From: Diprion similis
Lineage: Eukaryota > Arthropoda > Insecta > Hymenoptera > Diprionidae
Length of the DNA stretch: 64,000 bases
Reading direction: 5' to 3'
NCBI RefSeq assembly: GCF_021155765.1
Contig: NC_060110.1
Coordinates: 11,965,501-12,029,500, forward strand
Shown here: positions 25,101 to 38,800 of the stretch, piece by piece
Layout: every line of letters begins with the position of its first letter
How positions within the stretch are numbered: the stretch's first letter is position 1
Notes under the pieces: model-generated
Told to the model about the DNA's origin: nothing
Databases searched by the model: none
Seen by the model: only the letters and a program-made list of their open reading frames with translations
Position numbers and translations under genes: made by a program

Positions 25101-25147
25101 TGGATGACCACACGCATGATGTGATAGGCGGACAGCAATGGAACTAA
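22101..25147 (+). CDS. VGlut: Vesicular glutamate transporter
   Basis: This SLC17 major-facilitator transporter loads glutamate into synaptic vesicles using the V-ATPase gradient. Eight coding exons join in phase: 22101-22174, 22289-22512, 23038-23348, 23446-23620, 23698-23990, 24074-24454, 24569-24778 and 24896-25147 (639 residues). Signature segments are [19 protein letters not shown] at the first membrane span, [90 protein letters not shown] and [20 protein letters not shown]. The cytoplasmic N-terminus is about 100 residues. The C-tail has a proline run ([13 protein letters not shown], about 540-552) and two NPF tripeptides (603-605 and 609-611), which suggest SH3 and EH adaptor binding. 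In insects it marks glutamatergic neurons, including motor neurons. Confidence 0.96.
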
Positions 25148-27180
25148 TTTGCAAGAGGTCAGATTTACGCCGGATTGGGTGAGTAACTGGAACGTAGGTT
25201 GAGAGTGCGGAGAAGAATATAATCCAATGAAAGGAGTCAGAGTGTTGATCACGTTTGGAGCCACTTACGTTTTACTTGTAGAAAGGAAGATTCTTTTTCA
25301 TAGTCACGATCAATAATCACACTGTTTTCTCTTCCTCGCAATATTTTTCTCCAAAGTAAGAGAAAAAGGGCGAATTGACGATTAATAATTTGGAAAATAT
25401 GCATTTGTATTTATGTGAAGCCCTGACGAATGATTAGTACTCTGTTTTCCGTGGTCATTGGTGAGAATCATTTGGGATGCGCGTAGAATATAATGAAATA
25501 TGGAATACCGAATACAAAGAATAGCACAATATTTAGAAACGTAGCAATAAAAGAACTTCGAAGGATTCGAGTTATGGTTCAGAGAAAAGCAGCAGTAGAA
25601 GAACAGTACAAAACAAGTTGAGGACAAAACGAAAGAGAAAAAATAGAAGTCAAATAAAATAATATAAATAATATTATGCATAAAGAATTTAAATACCTCA
25701 ACGAATCAATGGAACAAAGAAGAAGACAAAGAAAAATAAGAAGCTTATAAAATAATTGAAAGTATCCTGATGAAGCTAGCTAAAGTATTTGGAAAAATTG
25801 TAAGTTTATAAGACCAGAAGTATAGAGATGACGTATAAGATAGAAATGCATCTTTAAAAAAAACTAAGATAAGGTAACAAAAAGAAAAGTAGATATGCTG
25901 TAGGTATGAAATGTGACGAACTAAGATATAAAAAAATTACATGAAAGTATGAGAAAGAAAGTGAAACATCTTGAAAGTATTAGATTTTAAGATACAAATT
26001 GTTTGAAAGTGATTGAAAATATCATAAATTGTAAATCAAGTATAATATTGATTCCAGTATAATGTGTACTTATAATAGGGTGTGATTGCAAACTTTGGCA
26101 AACCAATCGCAATACGTAATGATACATAAACTATGCGAAAGAGGTCTCGAGCGGTCGATGAAATTAAAAATATATGTATTACATCTCGTTGCTCGACACG
26201 AAAGAAAGTCTATAGTCAATTTATGCGAGCCATTTTTAAATAGCTAAACAATATTATAAATATATTCGCCAATCGCTCGTCTTATATAAGCAGTATTCAA
26301 TACAACCTAGTAATATAACATAGCAATTTAATTTTTGCTTATCAATTTAGGGGGATTATACAAGTTTGCGAGATTTTGAAGATGCATTCGGAGAAAGAAA
26401 AATTTAAAGATGCATGAAACTTCGGAACTATCAATAAGCTGCAAAATCCGATACTACCGTGAAGAATTTTTATTTTACCCTGAGTCGTTGAAATTTTTGA
26501 AAGATTTTGTTTTTCTTTTACGCAAGCATCGAGCGAAGTAGAAGCTTGAACGAATTTCGATTGGATTATCGTGCATCGAAATATTATTGCAATAAAGTTT
26601 GAGCTAAGTTTCAGCCTACAACACTGTGTAATCCCCTTAAGCTTAAAACGGACAATATCTGAATGTCTTATTGCATTCGACTCGGGAGATAGGCGAGATA
26701 ATAAGTGAAGTCAGAATGAATAAAATTGATTAAAATAATCACGACAATAAATGTAACGTGGAGATATATTTGGCAATTACGATATTTTAGTAAATATTGA
26801 TCAAAGTAGGTATGTATAAATTAACTTCTGAATTGAATTGTATAACCTATCGAGCTCACCTTTCAATGCGCATATACAAGCGTACATGTGTGCATAATCA
26901 GACGTTGAAATGAAACTATTATTGTGACGTAATTATATTTCTAATCGATTAATTCGTACAGAGAAAAATATTGTAATATGACATTATTATAGTTGACTGC
27001 AGTTATATAGCTGACAATAATACGTATAACGTGAGATGTAGTTTATTAGATTTTGTTATTTAATTTTGTTATATATTGTTGTGGAATTGACAATACTATA
27101 CTGTAATGATTAATTGATACGCATACACACAGAAAGTAGTGACTGGCCTAAGATAATTCCTGGCTTGGTGAATCCAAAGA
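25148..27180 (+). other. VGlut 3' flank, probable long AT-rich 3' UTR
   Basis: This AT-rich sequence directly follows the VGlut stop and has many AATAAA-type signals (several between 25.6 and 26.8 kb). The true polyadenylation site cannot be chosen from sequence. No coding exon is seen. Confidence 0.35.
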
Positions 27181-27199
27181 TTAATTATTGTATATCTTA

Positions 27200-27275
27200 C
27201 TTATACATTATATACATATATACATATAATGTATATATATATATATATATATATAATATAAATATTATATAAGAT
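27200..27275. repeat. AT/TACATA microsatellite
   Basis: This is a run of TATACATATA and pure AT dinucleotides, interrupted at its edges. Confidence 0.8.
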
Positions 27276-29221
27276 AAGTTATTGATGCTGTTCGAACAAT
27301 AATATTCGTGTACTTGTATAACTTGAATAATAATTTACGACAATAAATAATGCAAGATGTACTAAGGCAGAGAGGGAATATTATAAAACTTGAGATCACG
27401 CATTCGGTGAATTTAAGCAAATATGTAGTGTAAGTATAAAATCGAAGTGCCGACTCTTTTAGTACATCTTGTAGTGTTCAATTATTATTAGCTTTGTAGT
27501 ATAAGTTCTTCGTGAGAGTCTGCTGTGTTTGAATTACTTATTATATAACGAGAAAGAATATTAGTAAATAATTAATTAATTAATTAGTTACTTACTCGAC
27601 TCGAGACGCAATTGAAACTTTACATTTCAAAACGAAACCCGGAAAGTTTACCAACAGTTATATCACTTGTCTTGTATATCTGTGTACAATTATTGATAAA
27701 CCCTTCGGCACTGGGAAGCAATACCATTTGACGGCGGTCGGTCTATTTCACAAGTATTAGGTATATATGTACACACAATTCAATACGGCAAAAAAAAGTG
27801 AACGAACCGTGGATTATTTCCCTGAACAATACGCTGGAGCAGTGAAACGCAACGAAACGCACGTATTCTGATCTCAGAATAAAGACAATAGTAGACAGTC
27901 TTCGGACGAATTTTTCAACTGATAAGGAATAATTAGGACGTTGAATTTTTGATACGTATATGCTCTGTGCCGACATATTTTCCTTGCGGACGCAGCACTT
28001 TCAACGCAAAATTTTTCAACTGCCCACGCATTAGTCAGATCGTCTTTCTCAATTGTTCCAGAATTAGCAAGAAATTTATGGTGTTATTTAAATTATTAAG
28101 AATTATTAAATTCGTGCGTAATGAGGTTTTCATTTTTTCTCATGTCGGCTGAAATTCGTCTTTGACGTGCGTTGATTATTCTACGTCTGCGGAAAGAGGT
28201 CATTAAATTTATCGGCACAGATTTGAGGTAGATGTCTCCTCAAGCGATATTTTTTCTACAAATCTAAGGGTTTATGCAGCCGTCGTGAATGATTAAAAAT
28301 ATATATGTAAATGAAAGTATATTATATTATACAGATAAATTGAACGGAATAATTATATTTAGCGATAAGTCATATCTTCTATAAGCGTTAAACTTTAAAT
28401 TTAATTGAGTATTGATGTTATATACTTGACAAAAAGCAAAAAAAACAAAAAAAAAAACACACATACACACACAAAACAACTATCGTTTCCTCCTAGTTGA
28501 TATAAATAGTGGAAGTGTTAGTCCTGTTTTGAGTTGTTCAAAAATTTCATTGGTGCAGGGAGTAAACAGTGTTAAAATTATAAAAGTTGTCGTTACAAAT
28601 ATTTATACATTATTTACGAAATTACAAGCATTTACTTGAACGGTAATACACGACAGACTAGCTGATATAAGTATAGGAATGGTAAAAAGACCTGCACTGA
28701 CTCTCTACTCTTTACTAATTGGCATAAAATTTAGAACTTGAGACTGATTCTCGAATCAAGAGTTATTGTACATTGTATTGGATATTTTCCATTATTTTAA
28801 CAATTGTTGGTATATTTATATTTAAGCGTATTTTCCGTCTCCCAGTGACTAATTGTTATACCCTTGATAAATGGCTTCTTTTACTTTACAACGCCGATTT
28901 TTTATATATAGGTGAAAGCATATTAGTAGAAACTATCAATTAATGATACGGACGTTGGCATCTTTTTGAGATTTCCTAAATAATGTTATCCAAAGACAAC
29001 GATCGCCTTCGCGATTCAACTGATAAATTTTCTATTTATCTCAAAGCTTGGAGCGTTGACATTGGAGCGGAAAAATTTCTTTACATAACTGGTAATTTTT
29101 ATTTCTTCAAACTTTTGCAAAAGAAAGACTAACGCGTCCACCGTTTGTACGAACAAAATTATCTCTTTCAGAATGAGATACAATAACGACTATAAACATT
29201 GAAAGTAAAGGAATATTGCTA

Positions 29222-29253
29222 TACATATAAACATATATTTATATATAGATACA

Positions 29254-29285
<32 letters not shown>

Positions 29286-29296
29286 CATATATATGT
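29222..29296. repeat. AT microsatellite
   Basis: TA dinucleotide tract flanked by imperfect TATACATA units. Confidence 0.8.
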
Positions 29297-29463
29297 GGTA
29301 TATATTCTACGATCAGTTTCAGGTATCATATTATATTATTCTACGATATTATTGAATTATATAACGATATATCTATATACATACATGTAGATGTGGTTAT
29401 TTGTATAATATTTTTGAATGTATTAATAATGACGAATGTATTATTCATTCGAATTCAAGCAAA

Positions 29464-29466
29464 TGC

Positions 29467-29508
<42 letters not shown>

Positions 29509-29511
29509 GCA
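29464..29511. repeat. Perfect 48-bp AT palindrome
   Basis: A TA dinucleotide tract is closed on each side by TGCATTATA and its reverse complement, so the whole 48 bp is its own reverse complement and could extrude as a cruciform or fold as a hairpin. Confidence 0.85.
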
Positions 29512-31044
29512 ATATAAAATTATTATTATCATTATTATTGTTTTTATTATTATTATTATTGAATATTTACGAAAATGTATCAATTACTATATCGACAATA
29601 ACGAATTGTAACAAAGAATTGAAAGTAATATGTTACGAAGACAATAAAAATAGCAGACGTTGGAAATTACGACGAATTCTTATTCGGGCTCAATTTTTAA
29701 TTGGCAGATTACGGTGTCTGGATGAGTACACTTGACGCGGTATTTCTAATACAGTAAAGCAGCTTTCACATGGTAAATTTATCAACTTTCATTTAAAATT
29801 ATTGACAACTGAACTCACGGCAATTCAATATTAAAATATTTCGATTTTTCGATAGGGAATACTCAGACGTTTTAAACTACGAGTAACATGTTGTGAAAAA
29901 GTAGTTATAGAATGAAAATTTTAATTATCGTCGATTATTTGAAAATTGAGCCTGTACATGTATCAATGTTATGTATATCTATACATATAAACACCCATTA
30001 TAAATAGCTTTTATTAGCTTTTCACTAGGTATAAGGGTTATAAAAATTAATGTATATTATCAGTGACTGAATTAGGTTGATCGACCCTTACGATTTCATC
30101 AAAAGTTTAGTTACCTAGCCTAGTTTAGTTACCCCTTTTCAATCGCAGCATTAAAATTGGATAATTGACGCACGTACCTACGCATTGGGAGTATGACATA
30201 AAAATATTTTGCCCTTATTTGTTCTCTCAGTAACGAGTGATTCCTTTCATTCTGCAGTAATAGAGAACCGGAAGTGAAAGATAATACAAACTTCAATGTT
30301 TAATGCTGGGTATGAAAAGAGTGCTTGAACAATGTTTAATAAGCTCACATCACCCGTGAAGCAATAAGTTTATTAATATAAATGTTTCTTCTGCAAAAGA
30401 GCTTACGCTCTAGTGAAGAAAGTTTTGCCAGTAATATGTAAAACGTATTGCTAATACATGGAAAGCATTGAGGTGCCAGGCGCCCAACTGACAATATATT
30501 TCCAGGTAGCATCGGCTGTCAATAGTCCCAAGGATACCTCACGTGTAGTTTTTCTGAATTCAACGACCATTTTCGAATTGAACTTGTCATCTTAAGAGAA
30601 TATATATTCTATAGTCAGTTCTTGATGTTTTCTATTTGGCTAATATCAGAGACTATGCATTGCGATGGAAAAGTAACATTAGAGCCGAATTCTGTCTGTA
30701 GTTCTGAATAAAAAAGCTCGAATAACATGTCGTTTCCTTTTTTTTTTTTTTTTTTTTCGTAAAACAAAAATTTATTGGTGAGTTTTTTGTTCTTTTTGAC
30801 TTTTTATTTTTGCATAGCCTCTGACAATAGCAAAAATAGAAGCCACTTAACACAGACGGTGAGGACTACCTACGGCATCCCCTCAACGACTTGAAACTTG
30901 CCGTTTGAATTCATCATTGCCTGGTGAAACCAGACTTGAAATACAATATGCACCGAAATTATATCATAGGTAAGATGAAATTAAAAATAATCTCTAGCAG
31001 TTTAGTGTCAAAGTTGACTTACAGCGATGTTACCTGGTTTGTTA

Positions 31045-31082
31045 ATATTTATTATCTATTATTATTATTATTATTATTATTA
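31045..31082. repeat. ATT trinucleotide microsatellite
   Basis: Tandem ATT/TTA units, eleven or so, nearly uninterrupted. Confidence 0.75.
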
Positions 31083-32312
31083 TGTAAAATATGTATGTAT
31101 ATTATATAACTTGGATGTATTGTAATAATACAAGATTACTGACGACTATTGACAATAAAGTGTAAGCCAATCTTTTAAAAAACACTTTAATTTCGACTCG
31201 TTATCATCCTCAGACAATTTCCCCGTTCCGAGTATACAGAACGATTTATGCGTGAAAGCTGATATTATGCGACAACCTGAGTATCACGGTCGTTCAAAGT
31301 ATCCGTATTCATTTCCGACCGGATTTCAGCAATCGAGAAACATTGAGAGAAACAGGTTTTCAACACATTCGAATCAACATCACTTTCGGAAACTTAATAT
31401 CGAATTTTGAACAAAACGCACGATGTGCGCGTCTTTCGAAGCTATTCAGAGATTCGTGTTCGTTCCCGTGCGGTAAAATAGTTCCTCTTGATTATGAGGG
31501 GATGCCAGGAGATGCGCGTCGATCACTCCGACAGAGACAGACGACGAATTAATAACACGTTTTCATATGCAACGTGCAGTTTGAAGTACTCATATAACGC
31601 AAATCGACGATGCAAGTTCCATGCAATTATTGCCCCGATCTGGCACAGGGACAGGGCAGAGGAATGCCGTGTATTAACTAGAGGACGTCGCAAATGCGGG
31701 TGAAAAAAAAAATTAGCATCCATAGATCACCTCGTCTGTCAGAGTAAAATCAAGGCATTTTTTTCTCCTTTTCTTGTGTATTAGTTGGAATACTTACAAT
31801 TAGCGGTTATCGATATCCTCTGATTAGGATCCATTGATACGAAACATTGGCAAATTACTGTCCGCGGACAATATATTTCATTGTAAATCGTGCTAAAATC
31901 ACACGTGGATAGGTAAGATCGGAGAAAATAGACAAAACAGGTCAGACGATTTAAATAAATGATCAGCCGAACGCTATTCGATCGTTGCATTGCGTGAGTT
32001 GATAAGCGTCTATTAAACGTCTAATAGTAAACCTCACCAAGTGGGTCAAGGATTTCACTGTAGACTAGTCTTGATTTGTTCTGACCTATCAGCTGTGATC
32101 CAATTGCTGTTATGCTGGTATGCAGGCGCCTTAATTAGACTCGAATAAGGATTTCGTTTGAGCGAATGGACTGAAATGAAATTGATTTTCCCATCGTCAA
32201 CCAGCAAGTGTTATAATTGATAGGCAAAGGTCTGGGTTCGTCTTTAATCGTTCATTCTCATCACTTACTAACGGTGGTGCTCGATATCCAAGAACAACAT
32301 AAAAAACTGGAA

Positions 32313-32330
32313 CACCTCGACGTCGAGGTG
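32313..32330. promoter_or_regulatory. 18-bp perfect palindrome upstream of lipase 2
   Basis: CACCTCGACGTCGAGGTG is a perfect palindrome centred on GACGTC, a half-CRE-like core, and it lies 567 bp upstream of the lipase 2 start codon. It could bind a dimeric transcription factor. No specific factor can be named with confidence. Confidence 0.35.
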
Positions 32331-32423
32331 GAGGCATAAGGAGTTGGGAGGCTGCGGTTTGATTGACGGAACGGCCTTGACGTCAAGCTAGAATCAAGCT
32401 AGCCTAGGCGATAGAGGGGCAGG

Positions 32424-32473
32424 GGTAACACGTAACGCAAATCGTAACACGCGTAACACGCGTAACGTTACGT
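32424..32473. repeat. GTAACACGC-type short tandem repeat
   Basis: About four imperfect copies of GTAACACG(C), including two ACACGCGTAAC units, end in the 12-bp palindrome CGTAACGTTACG. It lies about 430 bp upstream of lipase 2. A regulatory role is possible but unproven. Confidence 0.5.
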
Positions 32474-32896
32474 TGCATTGGTCAGGACTAATACTTGCCT
32501 GCCTATTATCGTTGGTAAGTATCGTGGGCGGTTACTAGAAGCCGGCAAAGCGGTTTTCAAAAGGGAGGTTCGCCAGGATCATCCCCGCGTGTCTCCGGGG
32601 CGTGAAGCCTCGGTGCACGCGTCGTAACGTCGATCTCTGTATCATGCATGGAATCGGCATGGGTGTGCGATTTATGAGGTACGTGTGTAGGTACGCGAGT
32701 TACGTGCGTGATGCACGTGCACCCACCACGCACTCGCGATACGTTGACGTAGGCCTGGTGTGGAGGTACGTTTACTTTCTAAATTCCCTCGGATTCCGAT
32801 GAGTTTACATTTCGTGCCCGGACGCTCGTCGATTCACTTTTGCTGATTTTTCATCTCTTGTTAGATGTTAAATTACGGACGTCCGCGTAGCCGGAG

Positions 32897-35800
32897 ATGG
32901 CGAACAGTGTCGTGAGAGTGTTTATTACTGCTGCCCTCGTCTCTGGGGTTCTGTTTGTCGGTAAGCTTTCTCGCTAATGAAATTCTTATTTTCTTAGTTT
33001 TATATTTATTACTTACTTTTTTTAAGTCGAGCTAGAGCTAGGGCTCAAACTTTTTCAAATAGGATAATCTGGTTCACTTGTATGACTGTAATGTTATATA
33101 GCCATGTATGCATATTCGGATGCAAAGTGTTATCTTGTTTTGATAAAAATCTGCTCCCAACTCTGGTTGTTGGTTTTAGTTTCAATTTTTATAGCGTCGT
33201 TAACGATTGGATGTACAGTGATTTTATCTTATAGAGTCTCTTACTTCAAGTGTAACCATCCAATCCATCCACGAGTGTATTCATTGAAGTTTTAACCGCG
33301 TACTTGTCGCTCTGCGAATCTGTCAACCCATGTAATCGATATTAATTTTATGGAAGCGGATTAATCACAAAAACCGGAAATAATTTTACACAACACAACC
33401 TGTTTCACACTGTCAAAAATGAGAGTGAATTTACTACATATTTACTGTACAAAAGAGTTGTCAATTAACGAAATTAGCTTGCAAGTTTACAATTTCGGTT
33501 CAGTGACGTAAATTACTACGTATTGATTTTACTAAAATTTATTGTATTTGTAAATTGACTAAACAGTAAATGTATGGTGCATTCCCTGTACCGTATCCAA
33601 ATAAAATATCCAAAACAGTGCAAGAAGTTCCATACAGAAATTCTTCACCGTCCAGGGTTTCTTAATCAACCGTTCAATAGACATAATTACACAAAACCGT
33701 GTTTTTCCGTGGTGTCCTGCATATTAGATTTCGAGAACTATATCGCGTACGTCAGATCGCGTTCAGTAATTACATTATTACTTGTTGTTAAGTGTCACTA
33801 TTGTAAGTATTTTTCCTGAAAAATACCGCACAGTTATTGATGCAATTTTCAAACGTGTTAATTTACGTGTTTGCAAAGCGACACCTTGCTTTTTCATTTA
33901 CTGTCGATCATTCAGGTTAATAAAAGTAAGTACCCAGTACCGAAGCCTGCAGGTTGGTACGTAACGATATGTAAACTGGATCACAAGGTGCGTTGCACAG
34001 GTAGGCAATAAGTACTTTACTCAGGCTACCTGCCGGACTTCCTGAAAGACACAGATCGCTGAACCGTTTAACAGTTTTCATTCGAAGAAAGTGAATATCA
34101 AATATGTCATAACCGGAGACACGAGTATCGCGTCATGGATTTGTTGCTGATGGAAGAATTGCGTGCTTAAAAGCTGTGACTTATAATTCTTGCAAAAGAG
34201 ATAATAATCGCGACTGTATTAATGCTTTCCAAAAAATCATTCCGCTCGCGTTCAACTAAATCGTTCGCCCCAGGCTGTAAACGCATCAGACTTTGAGAAG
34301 TACAAGGTTGAACCTGTAATTACAATATTTTTATCATTCAACTAGGTGGTGTAAGGGCGCAGTCGAAAACATGGGAGGATCTCTTCAATAACACTTCATG
34401 CCTCAAGGGGCCACTCGTGTGTCCAAACCCACGTATTGAATTTTACCTATACACAAGGTAAATTCAAATCAGATCACTACACCGGTAATTCAACTCCCAT
34501 CGTACTTAGTGAATGACTTTTTCATTCATGTAGTATTGAATGATGGATTATTCGTACATCTTTATGGATGGATATGCGACGATTACGCTTGACGGAGAAT
34601 ATACGTAACGCATGCGGTTATTCATATTTGGAAATTCGACTTTCATCAAGTCGAATCGTCACGTAATACATGTATTACCCGAAAGATCAAAATCCTGTTG
34701 CAAATCGTGCGCGTTTTGCAGTTTTGCGAAGTGTAATACGCGCTTGAGGCTGTTCGAGCATTTCAAGATCACGATCATTTCACCTTCAGCTGAAAGTGAC
34801 CCCAATAAACACAGCGGAGCCGCCTTTCTCTTGGGAGTTGCATTACGCCATTTAGTGGCAAAAGATTTGCGGCCACTTTTACGAGTATGCGCCTTTACTC
34901 TCAACGAGAAAGAATAGCGGAGAAAAATAACCGCGAGGCATGGCACAAACTACAAGTAACACGAATCGTACGCATCTCGAAGTTGCGTAATACGTTTGTG
35001 ATGCTGTATAAGTGGATCGTTTAGAATGTTTTTCTCCGCCGCTGAAATGCTAAATGGTAAAATACGAAGTGCCGTTTCGGTTTCACAAGCTCTCCGCTGT
35101 TCCGTGTTGTGTCTCTCACTTTCGTTTGGTACATCCGGGGAATCGCTCACGTGTTGAGTTTCGTTTTCAACGGTCAAACTTTTGACCATTTTTTTTTTTT
35201 TTTCACAATATAAGGTACCATAAGTTGAATCACAAATCTGGGACACGGCGAATAAGTAATTGGTTCAATTACATTTAGAAATCTGGGTAGTTTGAAAATA
35301 TGAAACCTTAGGAATTGAGCAATACGGTGTTCGGTAATTTTTCGTGCTCATTACACCATTTCGCAAGTTGATCTTCGCGTATATTGCATGTATGTTTAGA
35401 GCTGTTTCTCATTCGTCTATGTTTGTTAACTTGGGATTACTTCTGAAACCAGGGAAACGCAAAAGGATCCATTCCTTATCAACGTTTTGGATCCTCATTC
35501 ATTGGATAGATCGAAATTCAACAATCTGCATCCAACAAAAGTTATCATCCATGGATTTGGAGGCGGGAGAAATCTGGCGCCTAGTACCGACCTCCGAAAG
35601 GGTAATTAGCAACCATTAACCGTCTTCTTTAATCCCTAGGAAACAGCGAGATTTAATAATCATCAAGTTCAATTAAAATTATGGCTGACATTACCTCCTC
35701 AGTGTATACAAAGAAGAAAGTTTTGCCAAAGGTTCCTAACCATTGTTTAAATTTTACTAATCTATATTTTGAATTCAGTCAGGTGTATATAATTATTCAT

Positions 35801-38800
35801 ACGGCTGATGCGGTTTCTCTTTAGACTTGGGAAGGCGACTAGACATAATAACCTCATGGCTGTAGCGAAATTCGGATTTCCTAAAGAGATATAATTTTTT
35901 AACAATTGTACAAGTTTGTATTATAAATACCGGCCAAGTTGGAAACTTGAAAGTTCAATGTCTTGAGCGAAAGGAGAATTGCGTGACATGGCTGGTCCTC
36001 TTCAAATTCGTTCTCTAAAGTTAGTGAAAGGATGACAATTAATTAAACTCGTGTCTAAACTGGCCACACGACAATTGTATATGGGTTGATAACGCATCAC
36101 TCTGGCAATGAAGTTTAAACTAATTTATTCACTCTGATCATGCAAGTGTGCAATCACGAGGATGTATTGCTTCTATTAATCGATTCGTTACGAGCAATTA
36201 TAACTGAAGAATTATCAAGAGAGAGATCAAAAAGTGAATTGAATTTAATTTTTTATTAGCTGAGCCACTGATGAAAAAATCGATATTACATGAATTGTAC
36301 GTAAAGAGTAATTAACTTTCAAACAAAATAAGCTGCATTTATGGAAATTGACCAACTTGTTTATTGGTCATTATTTTCTCTAAACTTCTCTATCTATAAG
36401 TGACAAATGTCTATTTATGTGATATTTTGCTTACAAGTTAGTATCCAAAAGGTGCAAAATTCATTTTTTTGTTGATTTTCTTCATTTTTAAATTTGGTTG
36501 AAATTAACTGATAGAATTAGCCTTTCAGCTAATAAGCCAAGTTATCTATCTCAGCTGGCTAAGCTATCTAATCGTAAGTCTTACAACACTATCAGGAACT
36601 ATTAGTCGAACTTTGGCATTGAACATAATATTTTCGAAGTTGAGGGATATTCGTATGAATGATTAAATCAAATATACCTTCGTCAGCTTGAATTACACCT
36701 CGAATTATTTTCTTGCGCGTAATCCTATCTTGTGACGTTTCCAACGAAAGGTCATCCTGAAAACCGATGGTACTGTCATGTCTTTCGCAGCATACTTCAC
36801 AAGGGGGAACTACAACGTGATAATCGTCGATTATGGCTCCCTTGTTCGCGAGCCGTGTCTCGCCCAGGTTCGTTGGGGGCCAAATTTCTGCTCCCAATGC
36901 ATCGCCCAGCTCGTCCGGTACCTGAAAAATCATCCCCGAGGAACCCCGGTCGAGTCCATACACGTATTGGGGTACAGCGTCGGTGCCCACATCGCTGGAC
37001 TGATGGCGAATCACCTTCCCGGTGATAAGCTCGGCCGGATAACAGGTATTCGTCAATTTCACTGCATGAGGAAAATAGCACGCGTGTCGAGCTTCGTGCC
37101 GCAATTACCTCGTATTACACGCTGCGACTTTGCCCCTTTCGAAATCAACCTCGGTTCATTAAATGTTCTGTTCATTGTGCGCTACAGTGCCGTTCACAAG
37201 ATTCTCTCTCATATTAGTCAGGGTTTTTAGCTGAGCTGAAAGAGCCTCTTTCACTCCTATTTTGCCAAGAGCAGTTTGAACCTTGCACTGTGCCTAAAAA
37301 AAAAAAAAAAAAAAAAAAAAATAGAAACTAGTCTATCGGTGATTAATCAACTACGTCTTTCTTTGACACAAGTACAGAATGTAATGGTTTATTGTAATTC
37401 GTGTTAACTTGTGAGGATGAATTATTTTCAACTGATCTCAAAGTTTTTCATTCGCGAAGAAGAAAAATTGATTTGTATTTTGTGCAGAAGGAATGTTCTG
37501 GCAAATTAGTCGCATTCAAATGAACAAGCATTTCTTTGATGGATCTACGTCTTTAAATTACAATCTCGGAATACTTAGAGCTGAAACATTATCGATAGGC
37601 TAAGGTAGAAGAACAATTAGACGCGAACCTGGCTCTTCAAGATCGTGACTGATGTTCGCATGTACGAGTAACGATGTGTAGATGAATTTCATATTATTCA
37701 CACGTCGTTAATTAACCGAGATGGAAACTTATAGTTACAACATAATTCACATAAGTCACGCGGCTGTCGCAATTCGATTGCTATAATAACATTATACACT
37801 TCAGGCTTAAATAAAACCGGTCAACGGAAGAAAAAATTCAAATAAAAGATCTAACCACTCTCGTACAACGAATCGTGAAAAATTTAATTGATATTCAAGG
37901 ACGACTTTCGTCGATCGTAAATTTACTCATCTCGATTCGAAAGTTGAAACACTGTCCGTACGACGTCATTTTAAACAGCGAAGACGCACTTTCTTGCGCA
38001 TACATCTTGACACGTCTTGATCCTTCAGGACTGGATCCGACGATAATATTCTACATGGGTGGAGGCAACAAATCGTTGGACCTGGACGACACTGACGCTC
38101 ACTTCGTGGACGTGATCCATACTGGGGCTGGTATACTTGGTCAATGGGGTCCGACTGGCCACGCCGACTTCTACGTTAACGGAGGATCGAGTCAACCCGG
38201 ATGCCTCGGCTCGTCCATACTTCGTAAGACATTTAATTTTGCAACGTTATGCAAGCAGATATTTTATATTATTTTTTTCCTAAGCTCTCCGGCCGCGCCG
38301 AATTACTCAACTTCCATCTCCGGTATTGCACGTTATCTAGGCAATTATATCTAAAATAATCGTGTTATTGTTAGACAAATTCACCTCATTTTTCAACTTA
38401 TCGTTATTACAGAGATTATGTGAGTTGAGTTCATCTTTCATCTTCATCTTTCTTCACCGTATAAAGATACGATAAATGGCTTACACTGAAACAGAGGCGA
38501 CGCCGTTCGGAATCCAAGACTCTGATGTAATTTTGCGAAAATAAGTAATTTAAGAAAAACGTCACAACGTTATACTTCAATGAAAAAAAGGATTGTTTCA
38601 ACCAAATAAATATATTTACTCATCATGCATTACAACGAATTTCTCGCTTTTATAATTATTTATTTATTTCTATCATCGGGATGAAAACGAGGAAAATCTT
38701 GTATAATTTTTATAATCATAATTGCATGAGAAACTGTCTTTCACCTTGTCCAGATGAATTTGTGCATGAATAACCTTATCTTCATTCGAATAATGATACA

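Larger units (their letters stand above)
27276..32896. other. AT-rich spacer before lipase 2, no gene seen
   Basis: This 5.6-kb region holds AT microsatellites near 29.22-29.30 and 29.46-29.51 kb, ATT runs near 29.52-29.56 and 31.05-31.08 kb and a T20 run at 30738. Past about 32.3 kb GC content rises, with an 18-bp palindrome and a GTAACACGC repeat, probably the lipase 2 promoter region. No RNA gene or exon chain could be supported. Confidence 0.4.

Noticed and set aside
34612-34946. About 100-codon frames on both strands within a lipase 2 intron
   Set aside because: They mirror each other on opposite strands, show no known domain and lie between well-supported exons.
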